A stretch of 64,000 bases of DNA, from contig NC_087109.1 in assembly GCF_963855985.1 (NCBI RefSeq), positions 6,592,001 through 6,656,000 on the forward strand, in the 5' to 3' direction. The notes below the pieces were generated by a model. It saw nothing but the letters and a program-made list of their open reading frames with translations. It was not told where the DNA came from and made no database searches. A program made the position numbers and the translations under genes. The stretch is from Ostrinia nubilalis (lineage: Eukaryota; Arthropoda; Insecta; Lepidoptera; Crambidae). This document shows, piece after piece, positions 11,835 through 22,941 of the stretch (the first letter of the stretch is position 1; every line of letters starts with the position of its first letter).

Positions 11835-13425
11835 ACTTTAATGCCAAAATAAATTTGTACATAAGGCGAACTTAATGCACTAAAGCATTCTCGACCAGTT
11901 TACCTTTGGGTTGAGCAGAAAAGAAATTTGTAGATATACTTACTTACCATTGATGTATCTAACAATTAATTAACAAAATCCAGCTCTAATTTAATCGTCA
12001 TTTAAGCCATAAATGCCATAAACCACAAAGTTGTCAAACGCAATTTGACCGACTCTACTCTCTTAAAACATAATATTGTGATCGCCAATCTTTAAGCAAG
12101 CTTAATTTATTTTTAACCAAGGCTATACAAAGCTAATAAACATATGGTTTTTCCATAAATCACCGACCACCATCGCATAAAAACGGCCAAAGACGTCATC
12201 AAACCGCAATAATCTATAATATATTGACATGATACCTCCGGGCATCGAACCTGTGACCCGACGGCCATAGACCTAACCTCACCGTAGAAAGTAAAGGATA
12301 CACAAACACTGTAATTGATAATTCATGTAAGTAACGGTTCAGTTTTGTTATTGTGGCTGGCCCGAAAATAGTGAGTCATCGAGATAGGGGTGATAGCTGA
12401 GCTCCTTTTTTGTCGAAATAGGTTTAATTTCACAAATATTTAGAATACATTACTATATATTGTGTATTATCTAGTCGATTTAAATAAAATAATAATTATT
12501 TTAAATGTTGAACTGATCCGAAAACAGTCAGCAAGAAAAGAAGTGCTTTAACAGCAACTACCTAGATTTTATACCCGAAGTTTTCTGTTATCGTTAATTT
12601 TAATGTTGATTGATACCAAAAGATAGTTAATTATTATTTCTTATCCTAAAGGTATAATATTTAAACAAAAATAAATTTGATAATACCCATCATTTGTTTG
12701 TAATTAATTTGTTTAAGACACTACCTATGATTTTTCTCTTATAAATAAAAGCACTTCCAGTCATGGACATTACAGTTCCAGAACTTCTATAGAATTACGA
12801 TTGGGCTACTTATCTGTTTTTATAAGGATCTTATCTAAAAAGGGTTTATTACAACAAAAACAACCGAATAAGAAAGTAATACTACAAAAATTACGTAACT
12901 ACGTCTGAACTTATCGTAAGACCTACTTTTTTCAGTCACGAGTTTATTCTTACAGAAAATTGGACTGTAATGATACCGGAAAGGTAGAACGAATTGTTTG
13001 TAATTACGATTGTAATTATTATATCATTTTAGGAAAATTATTATATTACACTGTTATTACAGTTTTTTTTTAAAATGCCTAACGTAATACTTAGGTATAT
13101 CTATTCAGTGTTTATTTTAGGTTTTGAAAATAAATATTTTGATGAAAATACAATAATTTATATTGAGTAATAAATAAGTTTATATTTTTATTTTGTTTAG
13201 ACTTATATTCAAATCTACGAAGACGAAGTTTAAATTCTAATGAAATGCCATTATTAGAATGATTTCTTTGTTTTGAAGGAAAAAGTGTCGATTAATATTA
13301 AATGATAATGTCACAAGTTTGAATAAAACAAGATCAAGTTTGTTGTCTAAAATTTTAAAGAGTTATTTTATCACATACCTACATTGTTTCTATTTTGGGA
13401 TGATGTTAATTTTTAGATGAAAAAC
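11835..13425. other. AT-rich DNA; possible SINE scrap near 12,235-12,290
   Basis: Minus strand contains CAGGTTCGATGCCCGGAGG, which resembles a tRNA B box (GGTTCGANNCC). No convincing A box or clover-leaf was found, so it may be a SINE relic. Nothing else is recognised. Confidence 0.35.
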
Positions 13426-13429
13426 TACA

Positions 13430-13552
13430 GATCTCGCCAACCAGTCTGGCTAGCATAGTGACTGTAGGCCAAATCCTATAAATAGGTAAATTGGAGAGGA
13501 ACGTATTCCTACAGTGGCAAATAAATGATCTGATGATGATGATAATGATGAT
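13430..13552 (+). repeat. Degenerate LINE 3' end with ATG tail
   Basis: CGCCAACCAGTCTGGCTAGC ... GGAGAGGAACG ... CTACAGTGGCA ... CTGATGATGATGAT follows the order of a common lepidopteran LINE 3' terminus ('GGAGAGGAGGCC...CAGCAGTGGGAC...CTGATGATGATG'). It is heavily mutated. Confidence 0.6.
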
Positions 13553-13609
13553 GTTAAGTTTGGTCAAATAGTGGTGGGTTCGTAAATAAGTTTAATATGT
13601 GGATTTCAC

Positions 13610-13670
13610 TTCCACTCCTTGGGGGAGGCCTTTGTCTAGCAGTGGACATCGTTGCCTAAAACGAACGAAG
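13610..13670 (+). repeat. RTE LINE 3' tail, subfamily 2
   Basis: GGGGGAGGCCTTTGTCTAGC AGTGGAC followed by AAACGAACGAAG. The ACGAACGAA tail separates this subfamily from the ATG-tailed one. It is a 5'-truncated stub of about 60 bp. Confidence 0.8.
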
Positions 13671-13697
13671 CGATTAGGCTTACATAATTATGTAATG

Positions 13698-13765
13698 CAT
13701 CATCATCATTTCAGCCACAGAACGTCCACTGCTGAACATAGGCCTCCCCCAATTACTTCCACATC
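13698..13765 (-). repeat. RTE LINE 3' tail, ATG-tailed subfamily
   Basis: Begins with CATCATCATTTCAGCCACAG and continues ACGTCCACTGCTGAACATAG GCCTCCCCCAA, the reverse complement of the standard tail. It faces the plus-strand subfamily-2 stub 30 bp away. Confidence 0.85.
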
Positions 13766-14654
13766 AGATAGTTATCAATCTTTAGATCTAAAGTAGATTT
13801 AATCAATATACAAGCCCGAGATCTAGATTTAATTAAAATTCAAGGTCTGTTACAAATATTTTAAAAATGTCTAGGAGAATCACAGTATCTTACTAGGTTG
13901 TCTGCATTTAAAACAATCCGACCCGCCCACAGTTCGCTTGCACTGTGTGATGTATATTTAATCTTGCATGTATTACAAAACCACTTAGTTGCAAGAAAAT
14001 TAACTGTTTCTACAAGATAGAGTTCGTTAATAAAAATAGTATATTAATATGTAGGTTAGGGTGGAGCGAAAAATTTTTTTTTACATTTGCGTTTGTGAAT
14101 ACCTCTTAAAAGTTGCATCTTGTTGCAACGGTTACGTGAAAAATAAATAAAAAAATATTGCGACCATTTTTTAGTCCTTTACTGGCTTTTGAATATTTCA
14201 TAAAAATGAAAAAATAGGACTTTATTGCAAAAATCTTAAATTACCTTAGAATAGGTTTTATTTGATAAATAATATATTTTTGTAACTTTAAATATAATAT
14301 ACATCGTAAAAAATATTTGTAAATCATTATAAGCTTGTCATAAACTTAAAACAATACATTATTAAAAGCGCTGATTATAAGCAAAACTCACAGTCAGCGC
14401 GTAACTTTGCAACTTGAACTGTTGACATCAGAATTAGTCCAGTTACCTATTTTCTTCTTTCTATCTTTGTCTTATGTCTTTATCTTTAGTTGACTGATAT
14501 GAATCAAGTAGATACCTAGTTCGTAATTGCGTTGTCTAATTTTATTCTTCCAAAGTCAAAATAAAATCGAAATTAAACACTCGTAGGGACCTATTTTAGG
14601 ATTTCCTTATTTTCCTTATTTGTTTTGTACCTTAATCAGTGTTACCACTCACAC

Positions 14655-14755
14655 CTGTTTTTTTTTTAAATTAGATAGAGTGATTCAAGAGGAAGATTTT
14701 TAAGTATAATACATTACGTTGTACCTACCTATGCGAAGCAGGAGCGAGTCGCTAA
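14655..14755 (+). repeat. Nested Helitron-like scrap inside the hAT
   Basis: GATAGAGTGATTCAAGAGGA and, 70 bp later, GCGAAGCAGGAGCGAGTCGC TAAT match in order the longer copy at 22,741-22,940. It is a degraded internal/3' fragment. Confidence 0.65.
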
Positions 14756-15289
14756 TCGGAAATAATAAAAAAAGGTAAACAGCCCGTTGTATTTCTCAAA
14801 TTTTAGTCGAAACTACGATACAACGAATAAAACAATTGTTAAAGTGTTGTTCTAATAAGTATTCATTCGCTTTCCATAACCAAAACAATCAGATAACTTC
14901 AACGCTAAACTACAGCAATGTAAAAAATGCATACAAGAACTATTAGATAGTTTTCTTATAAATCTAGTAATTTGAGCACTTGTAATTTATTGTCCAAAAG
15001 ATGAGAAATAACATTATTAGAAAGAGCATTTTCACTAGATCAGAAAAATTTAGAAAAATAGCAACAGGAAGTTTAAATCAGATCAAGCAAAGCAAGACTG
15101 AAATTGATTACATTATTAAAGTCTTTGTAATCAAATGTTAAGAAAATTACTTTAATTAATTAAACGAGTTATTCAAAGAGTCACGTTTTTTGCACACCCT
15201 AAGCATCTTTTGTTAGCTTTGATGTACTATAAAAAACAATTATGTATATCAGAGAGCTTGAGACAAATAAATCAGTTTCGAGACAAGCC

Positions 15290-15455
15290 ATGGCGCGGTC
15301 TTGATGTATGCTGAGCGGGTGCCTTTTTGTCAGAGGGGCACAAGCAGCTATCTGTACATTAATTTGTGTATCTCCTTTATTGTGTACCTATGTTTTTCCT
15401 GCTTGTGTCTTTCTATCAAATAAAAAAATATTCTATTCTATTCTAAAAATAATGG
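15290..15455 (+). repeat. Nested LINE-like 3' fragment with ATTCT tail
   Basis: Ends CAAATAAAAAAATATTCTAT followed by TCTATTC. Short ATTCTAT-type tails are seen on CR1-related LINEs and on several lepidopteran LINE 3' ends. No coding sequence remains. The ORF at 15308-15514 is not informative. Confidence 0.45.
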
Positions 15456-16005
15456 CAGCAAGAAAAGACAACAAAGTACCAGGAGTATTAGAGCATTCAA
15501 AAATCGGAAGTTAACCTTTCATTGATTTCATATCACTTAATTTTAAAATAGTGAATGTTTCTAGAGCAAAAGATGGATTTGGAAACAACTGAACTAGCAA
15601 TATAATGGCATCTTTCAATACCAATTGAATTGCAATGTTCTAAATAAAAATTAAGAAAAATCTAAATTTTGTGATTTTTTCATATATTTTTTAATTATTT
15701 CTAATAGTGTTTTTTCGAATAAAACTTTTTAATTCACAAAATTTATTTTTTATTTACAAAACACATTTAAATTAATTATATTTTCATTGTTCTGTTTAAT
15801 AATAGGCAGATTTTAGAAAATTGCCATACAATAAAAAATAATTAAATTAAAACGACGGTAGAGGGCTAAAAAATTTTTTTTAAAAATAAAATAAAAATAT
15901 CCTTGTTATTATCTTGCTCTCATGCAACTTTTAGCAGGTATTCAAGTTCGTTTACGTAACTTTTTTTTTTAACCATACAATGACGCTCCACCCTAATGTA
16001 GGTAT

Positions 16006-16125
16006 AAGGTAGCAGGAAGGCGCTGGATGCAGGCCGCTACCAACCATGCGATGTGGAAGTCATTGGAGGAGGCCTATGTTCAGCAGTGGACGTCCTATGG
16101 CTGAAATGAAGATGATAATGATGAG
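16006..16125 (+). repeat. RTE LINE 3' end, ATG-tailed subfamily
   Basis: AGGTAGCAGGAAGGCGCTGG, GCAGGCCGCTACCAACC and the standard CAGCAGTGGACGTCCTATGG CTGAAATGA tail. It lies 2-3 bp after the right target duplication of the hAT element. Confidence 0.9.
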
Positions 16126-16654
16126 ATCCTGTGAGACATCGATGATTTTGGTCTAGATATGTCAACATTTTATATTTCATTATCACATTAGCAAAGTTAC
16201 GAGTTAAAACTGTCTCCAACAGTTACATTTAAAACTAAGCTTGAATTCGAATTAGCCATACACGAGCCATGCATAACAACTTAAAAACACAGGACAAGTG
16301 CAAAAATCAACACACCGGTACACCACAATCCGTTAAGCCAAACTAAACACATTCCCAACCTTATGTACATGGAATACAGTTGAGAATGACCTCAGATTAA
16401 ACAAATTATTCAATAAAGTACAGTCAGAGTAGGTAAGTATAGAGTCAATGTACTTTTAAGATTGACCCACTGAATTGATGGATAGATGAATTAAACAGAA
16501 TGATATTCATGATTTTAGTTGAATGTAAGGAAAATCAAGGAATTAACGGAATATATGAGGGATCAAACACATCATCTTTACATAAGTACTTATATAAGTA
16601 TAATGTACATTAGCCGTGTGGCTATGGAAAAAGTAAAGTTTTTGCACCGCCTTA

Positions 16655-16777
16655 CTATCTCTCCATGACCCGTGGTTGACTGGCAGAGAATGCCATCCGG
16701 CATTAAATCCGCCACAGTGCATTAGTGCATTGTATGTATGTATGTGCTAAAAGTTTAAATAAATAAATAAATAAGTA
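16655..16777 (+). repeat. Jockey-like LINE 3' end
   Basis: CCCGTGGTTGACTGGCAGAG AATGCC ... GGCATTAAATCCGCC, a GTAT run, then TAAATAAATAAATAAATAA. This order is a familiar 3' terminus of lepidopteran non-LTR elements. The precise clade is inferred from memory of similar sequences. Confidence 0.65.
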
Positions 16778-16950
16778 GAGCAGTTAGCTGTTTTTTTTTA
16801 TCGATAATGACTTGTAACCTGTTACTGTAACTCTTGTCTCCTGAATCTTCAACCAAAAACCCAACCAACAAATATAGAGCTTAGATGCTGAGCTTAGTTC
16901 CAGCGACACGGTAGGGGTGACATTGACATATTATGACGTCACAAAGCCTA

Positions 16951-17085
16951 CAGTGGGTCTAGACAAAGTGCAAATTATAATCGCAAACCAGTCGCAAAGT
17001 GGTCGAAAAGCCCCTTTTTTGTATGGAGTTTTGACGGATTCGATTTTCGATTCGATCAAAAAGTGCGTTTTGTCTAGGGGGGCTG
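16951..17085. mobile_element. MITE family M copy 1 (TA-flanked, mariner-like)
   Basis: Ends CAGTGGGTCTAGACAAAGTG and the complement CAGCCCCCCTAGACAAAACG. TA lies directly outside both ends, as expected for Tc1/mariner insertion. A truncated copy is at 40,691-40,809. Confidence 0.8.
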
Positions 17086-18985
17086 TATATCTGAAGTTTC
17101 GCTGACGTGTGACATCTCAAAAACACCTTCACAAATGGGAGCTCCTAGAGGAGGGAGGTATGCCTCGGTCACTGATTGAGTTGAAAGACCTATAGACCTA
17201 TAGTTTTACTTATACGGTACATATTAGTGCATTGCTCTCAAATCTTACCTACTTATACCACTGTTTTACATTATATTCTAGGAAAATCACCAAGTTTGTT
17301 TAACCAAAACAGGGAGGTCACCGCCCTGAAGTCGTGAGCGCCTTATAAATGTTGTATGTAACACATATACGTTTATTACAGTTATTTACAATGTCATTCT
17401 TATTGCCAATGTGTATTGTACTTATAAAAGCAATGCAAAAGGAAATTTAGTTTGTTTTTGTTATGTTTTCAAACCTAAACAGCTGACCAATTTTGTTTAA
17501 TTTCGTTAAAGAGACTCGATTACACTTACTTAGTTTGGACCTAGGAATAGACTTTTGTCACAAATAGCCGAATTTGGCGGTGAAAGTTGATGCCTAACGA
17601 AACTTATTGTTATTTAGATTATCTAAGATAATATTCTAAGAAACCGGAAGTGGTCAAAATAAGGAATTCTAAGGCAGTGCAGTGCATTATATTCGCGGGG
17701 GCGCCCGACAAAGAATGAGTGACAGCATAAAATAAACAAGCGAATCCGCGTGCCTAAACTAGTACATATAAGTTAAGACACACATAGCAAAAAGTACTTA
17801 GGCAATAAGCAGATTCTATTGAAATCCTTAATGGAATTTCATAAACTACGTTTATGAAGACCGTATTAAACTAGAACATTATTTTACTTTATCATCTCGG
17901 ATCTAGAGCAAATAACCATTGCACAAAATGTAATTCGCGTTGCTGTATCCGAGATTATTCAATAGTTTATCTAAATAAAATCTCCAGTCCTCTCAAATCG
18001 GATCTATTACATAAATTGATGCACATGCAAATGTTTCGCAAGTAACCTTTGCAATTATCTTGTAATCTAGCAAGTGTTGCAAGGCTTTCGCCGAGTGACC
18101 CGGTGACACGACGACCTGTAGTGATGGGCGATGGTATTGTATTAGTTCCGGTAGTCACTGGAATACTAGTATTTATTCTTTCAGACTTACATTATTGATT
18201 TTATAAAACTCTTGGTCTATCATTTATCTGAATCGGCAAATAAAACAATTTGTATTGCACTGAAAGTATTCTAGCAACAAAAAAAAAACAATCTGCAATC
18301 AGTTTTTCTTGATTTGCAATATTTTGTTTTTAATAATTTGCCATGAATATTTATGCAAAGTTATCAAAGTTAAAAGTTACATTTAAGATGTTGTTCCCAC
18401 AGAGAAATCCGTTTTTCAAGATCCCGTTTAATAGTAAGTACACGTGTTTTAATATATTAACGTTCACACGAACATCCCGTTTACAGTGTCCCACAAAAAA
18501 CCGATCCGTTCGAATTTGTCACACAACAGTCCCGTTTTGCAGGATCCTCCATTATTAAATCTCGCAAAACTGGTGAATCTTCTTCAATAAATATATAGAT
18601 TGATATTTACTTGTTGTTATATCTGTCCCGGCAATCAGCTCGGATTTTATAATTTAACCATTTGACCCACTTTCGGAAGTCCGATTGTGTACTTATGTAA
18701 CGGACAATGCAATGTTATGGTTTGGAAATGAAGCTGAAAGTAAAGAAAACATTTTTTTACTTCTTTTACTCCAATCTGTATTGTCAATCAAGTTGGTAAG
18801 TCATTAAGCAACCCACACAATAAGCAACCGAGAAATTACATTTGCTCTATTGATTATGTCCAAAAATATTGAGCTCAGTCTTTTAATTAGTTACATACAA
18901 TAAATTACAATAGCGCTTTCGATTTCTTGCCTAATACAAACATGTATTTAGTTCTTGAAGTAAGCTATTAGCTCCGATAGAAGTG
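17086..18985. other. No gene recognised
   Basis: AT-rich unique-looking DNA. ORFs at 17967-18158 (minus) and 18343-18558 (plus) show no domain-like composition. No inverted repeats or LINE tails were noticed. Confidence 0.45.
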
Positions 18986-18989
18986 CGAC

Positions 18990-19083
18990 CATTAGCACCA
19001 ACAAAAAAACGTATTTTGTTTAGCTGGAGGGGTAAAGAGGATTATTAGTTGCTAATTAGTTGAGCAATACAAATTGCTTTAAA
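18990..19083 (+). repeat. SINE 3' fragment (same family as 22,557 and 27,444)
   Basis: TTAGCTGGAGGGGTAAAG, ATTATTAGTTGC and GAGCAATACAAATTGCT correspond to the tail of the full SINE copies. The tRNA-related head is absent or too diverged. Confidence 0.6.
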
Positions 19084-19351
19084 AAAATTGTGTACTATTA
19101 ATTACTAAGACTTTTCATAAAGAACTCCGGATCCGCTCACTCCCACCCGGCCTGATCATCAATTTTATGTTATGGATACAAAAAAACTTATTCGTACTTA
19201 TTTAATTTATACGAAGTGCTTTTATGCAAACACCGTCCCCTCACTACCTGCGTGTGAGAAGTTCTTATTACATTATTGTAACTCTTACATAAACAGGCGT
19301 GATTACAGTGCGCGGGCGCATCGGACGTGCGCGATTAGGTCATCTTCCGAC

Positions 19352-19707
19352 TAGGGATGGCGATCTGAGATCGATAATCGATTTTATGGGTCAACTCGAT
19401 TAGATCGGTGGATCCAATAAGATTAAAGTTTTTTTATCAGATACACGAGATATTTGCTGAATGACTAATCAGAATTTTGAGTATTTAGAGTAGGTAAATT
19501 AATTCCTCTGCCTAAAAAGATTTTGTTTTATTAGCAATTTATTTTTATACCTACGTGTAGAGATAACAATAATGTTATTGAAAAGATTAATCAATAATCA
19601 ATAGATCAAATAGATTTTTGAGAATTCAGACTTCAACTCTTTTAGTCAATTCTTTAGTTTTAAAATTATATTCCAAAATCGATATTATTTAAGAATCGAC
19701 AGCCCTA
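19352..19707. mobile_element. hAT-type MITE, 356 bp, 8-bp TSD (7/8)
   Basis: Ends TAGGGATGGCGAT / ATCGACAGCCCTA. Flanks are CTTCCGAC (19344-19351) and CTTCCGAT (19708-19715), an 8-bp duplication with one change. The interior is rich in ATCGAT-containing words (GATCGATAATCGATTTT), a feature of the subterminal regions. Confidence 0.87.
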
Positions 19708-19993
19708 CTTCCGATTTGACGTTTAATAGACGTGAACTTTTTATTTTAGTAAAGTGGCACAGTAATGGGCTGCCTTTTACCACATTGTGTTTATTTTTAG
19801 ATTAAGTGCAAGGCTTACATTGTAGTTATGTATTTTGATAGATGCCAAATAAAGTGTGCCAATCCAAAAATATTTTAAGTTTATACAAACTTTCCTGTAA
19901 TCGAAATCCATTTTTGGGTTAACCATTAAGTGGTGGTCACACAGTGCGATTTTATTTGTAATTATTGTAAACACAACAGAATTTAGTATGATG

Positions 19994-20054
19994 TTCTAGT
20001 TGTTCCATCTATTTCACCCTAGCAGGTAGTAAGAAATAGATGGAACAACTAGAA
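19994..20054. repeat. Perfect hairpin, 22-bp stem, 17-nt loop
   Basis: TTCTAGTTGTTCCATCTATT TC (19994-20015) pairs without mismatch to 20033-20054 around the loop ACCCTAGCAGGTAGTAA. The 61-nt length is in the pre-miRNA range. Absence of bulges and of a lower stem, and the AT-rich setting, make a tiny foldback transposon equally possible. Confidence 0.9.
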
Positions 20055-20124
20055 AATGACTGAAAAAAAGTAATGCGCATAGACTTACAGGATTCGTGTT
20101 ACATTACACATGTCAGGTTTACCT

Positions 20125-20283
20125 TAATACGGGACTATTCTCACCTCTCGTTCCCATCGCTGCGACTCCTGTGTAGCCAGGATCTACAGCTTGACCGCCA
20201 ATAAAAACCCAACCAGTGAAGGTCAAGTTTGTCCCGGGGGAAACTTAAACTGTCATTGGACCCGCAACGAAATTAATCAGAAG
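20125..20283 (+). repeat. Dispersed repeat family A, plus copy 2
   Basis: Highly similar to 11,405-11,580 across about 155 bp, sharing GTAGCCAGGATCTACAGCTT and GACCCGCAACGAAATTAATC. No TIR or tail is visible. It could be a SINE or an internal piece of a larger element. Confidence 0.85.
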
Positions 20284-20579
20284 TCATAGGTAAATGGTCT
20301 ACCTTAATACCTTATCTGCTATAAACAATAGTACCTATCCAAGTAACAATAGTTGCACTAACTCGTAACAAACCCGCAGACACCCGAGCCTGGTCTAGTC
20401 TACTTCTTACGCAATGCTGTGCCAAATCAAGACTTTCACTCCATCGGTTGGGAACTATAATTGGTAATTCATTTTGTACGCACAAACTACGATAACCCGG
20501 AAAATTGTGTTAACTTTTAAAATTGACCTAGCAAATCTACTTAAGCTATTTGCCAATTGAGATTCTAGTAATCGTAGCC

Positions 20580-20845
20580 CTTCAATTGGAAGGCAGACGT
20601 GCTCGGGGCAGGGCACCGACGAGATGGTCAGACGCGGTGAGGAAGACGGTGGGCAGAAATCTGCATCGTGCGGTCCACACAGTTTATGACCGCAGTCTGT
20701 GGAGGAACACTATATGTGGTCGCGATCCTCAAAAGGTTGTATGCAGGCCACTGCAAACCAGCCAATCTAGAAATCATTGGGGGAGGTCTATATTCAGCAG
20801 TGGACGTCCTGTGGCTGAAATAATAATGATGAATGATGATTTTGA
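20580..20845 (+). pseudogene. Two fused RTE/LINE 3' fragments
   Basis: The first part reads in frame as GRRARGRAPTRWSDAVRK, then a DRSLWRN motif, the C-terminal end of a LINE endonuclease-reverse transcriptase polyprotein (the RPPTRWTDD-like region). It runs into GRDPQ and is followed from about 20,738 by a second, ATG-tailed RTE terminus (CAGCAGTGGACGTCCTGTGG CTGAAATAATAATGATGAA). No catalytic part remains. The 113-codon ORF here is therefore transposon debris. Confidence 0.8.
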
Positions 20846-22320
20846 TAAGTGCACGCGAAATACAATCTGTCTGGTACTTCCGAGTGGTTGAAATATTATA
20901 CTATTTGAACATCTATAAAACAAACATGATTTAGTTAGCTAAGCCGTTAAAGTAAAGTTCTGAAGTAATTGATAATATTGATATTATTGGAAGTGATAAT
21001 TTATAAATTAATCATAAATTGTTATTGATAATCGTATTTATATAATACAAGAATAATGATTGCTTCTAAATGTGTTATAATTTTTCACGATCGAATAGCG
21101 CGTTATTGATGTAACTTTACGATCTATGATTCAATGCAACAATTAAGTAAGTTTAGTTCAAAATAATTAAACGAAAAATGAATTTTTCATATTCAATAAC
21201 TTTGTTAATTCAAAAACATGAAAATAGAGGTTTCAAATCATACTTAATGTTGTACAAATTAAAAACTAAATAAAAGTATGCATTGCAATATAAATGAATA
21301 GGTTTGTAATAAAATGTGAAGTGAATGTGTCTTGCAGTTGCAAACGAAATGGCTTTCGATGAAATAGTTCTAACTGACATTTAAACGGTTAGGACATCAA
21401 CGTTTTATGAGAAAAAGTAATTTCAGTTGATAGGTGGATTAGAGAAGTATTGTTAAAGTTTAACTTTACTGAAATAAGCAAGCTTTCAATAAGTAGGTAA
21501 GTAATATTTAGGACTTTGTATATTATGATAACATCTTAGATTAGATTGTTGAAATAGTATTTTAAATTTTAATATAAAATTCTCTGTCGTGGACTATTTT
21601 ATTTTTGGACTTGCCCTAAGGGTGACAAACTTTATGAGCCTCGAAATACTACATTAAAAAACTGCTTTTAGCAATGATAGGACCGATCATCTTAATGTGG
21701 TCTCAAAAGCACAGATTAATAACAGCAGTCTAACTAGAAACAACACCCAAATTGATTTTACTATGTATGTCCCATAGAAGAACTGAACTCATAAACTATG
21801 GATCAATGGATCAAAGATATCTTTTTTCTCTATCTTTATTTATCCAAGCCCTTAAGTCCCTTTGATCAACCGAATCATATCTCATGTTTAAAAGCACAAC
21901 AGAGTAATTTGTCCATTAAAAAGTTATGGCCGCAATATTTTACTTTTAAATTTTCCGCCTGTCAAGCTTTACATTATGAGTTTCGCTGTTTCGCCACGCT
22001 TGTCGGACTCGGCGTGAATAAAATTGGCCGCATCAACACTTTCCTACTTTATTCTGTACCTTGAAATCAATAAGCAAATAATGGAAGTACATCTGCTTGT
22101 TCTGGCTATTGGACAACTTATAAATTACCTACCTACATATTTGTTAATTTATCATGTAAGTGACTGTAAGGTTTTTAATGAGAAATAAATGTTCTTTAAA
22201 CCTGAATTGGCTTTTGAATTTGTAAGACATAATAATAATATGCATCTAACTAATAAGAAAATAGCTCTTCAAAGTTTCTTTCAGTGCCTACAGTGGCACA
22301 TATTATTTTGCCTTTTACAT
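20846..22320. other. No gene recognised; GC-richer patch 21,950-22,035
   Basis: AT-rich. An 88-codon plus-strand ORF (21798-22064) ends in a less AT-rich stretch (TTTCGCCACGCTTGTCGGAC), but no domain is recognised and no clear acceptor and donor pair flanks it. It may be chance or a conserved non-coding segment. Alignment to relatives would decide. Confidence 0.35.
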
Positions 22321-22324
22321 GCCA

Positions 22325-22390
22325 GTGCTTCATCATCAGGTCTTCGTTCCAGGAGAACAAGTGACAACCCTCTCTAATACTAGCCAGGTT
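22325..22390 (+). repeat. Short dispersed repeat, family C copy 2
   Basis: CATCATCAGGTCTTCG ... CCAGGAGAACAAGTGACAAC CCTCTCTAATAC; same phrase order as 3,862-3,925 and 53,305-53,370. Confidence 0.6.
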
Positions 22391-22556
22391 TGTTAAAAAT
22401 TACTTCTGAAAAACTACATTTTTCCTTTTCATTTTGTATTTAATATTCGGAAGGCTTTCAGTAGCAGCGGCTCAGCAGGGCCATGTCATAAGTGTACCAG
22501 TGTTTACCGTATCAGACCTTGTACTAATCTTATTGTTACCAAAATCTACAATAACC

Positions 22557-22740
22557 GAAAGGTAAAGGTGTGCCTGACCGACTCGAGATCCGAGGAACCC
22601 TGCTCGACCGAGGAACTTTGGTTCGAACGTCGCCACTAGACTATTGTGGTGAAACCACTCATAACACATGCATTTTTAGCTCAGTACGAGGGGTTTACGG
22701 GGCTATTAGTAATTTGAGCAATATAAATTGCTAATGTTCT
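22557..22740 (+). repeat. tRNA-derived SINE, full-length-like copy
   Basis: Head region GGTAAAGGTGTGCCTGACCG and a B-box-like GGTTCGAACGTC (near 22,619), followed by GACTATTGTGGTG and CTCATAACACA. The tail is GTACGAGGGGTTTACGGGGC ... AGCAATATAAATTGCTAATG. The internal phrase GAGGAAC occurs twice, so this copy has a small internal duplication. The family is widespread in moths. RNA polymerase III would transcribe active copies. Confidence 0.8.
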
Positions 22741-22940
22741 TCACTACATAGTATGAAACAAAGTCGCTTTCCGCTGTCTGTCTCTATGTTTGCTTAAATC
22801 TTTAGAACTACGCAACGGATTTTGATGCGGTTTTTTTTATAGATAGTGTGACTCAAGAGGAAGGTTTTTGTTTTCATATTATAAAAGAGAAAAGCCGGGA
22901 AATTCCATTGCAACGGGGCGAAGCCGGGGCGGGCCGCTAG
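22741..22940 (+). mobile_element. Non-autonomous Helitron-like repeat
   Basis: Starts TCACTACATAGTATGAAACA, passes through ACGCAACGGATTTTGATGCG and ends GCCGGGGCGGGCCGCTAG, followed by T. The 5' TC and 3' CTAG|T are Helitron-type termini. It abuts the 3' end of the SINE exactly. A related fragment lies inside the hAT at 14,655-14,755. Confidence 0.65.
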
Positions 22941-22941
22941 T

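Larger units (their letters stand above)
14057..15995. mobile_element. hAT-type element, 1.94 kb, perfect 8-bp TSD, non-autonomous
   Basis: Terminal inverted repeats begin TAGGGTGGAGCG and end CGCTCCACCCTA. Identical 8-bp duplications ATGTAGGT flank them (14049-14056 and 15996-16003). Inverted similarity continues inward in patches (AAAAGTTGCAT near 14,108 against ATGCAACTTTT near 15,923). The interior is AT-rich and holds other repeat relics (a Helitron-like scrap and a LINE-like tail), but I find no transposase. It is therefore a non-autonomous or hollowed-out hAT. Confidence 0.92.

Noticed and set aside
20550..20891. 113-codon ORF as a host gene
   Set aside because: Composed of LINE C-terminal residues (RGRAPTRWSD...DRSLWRN) and a translated RTE tail.
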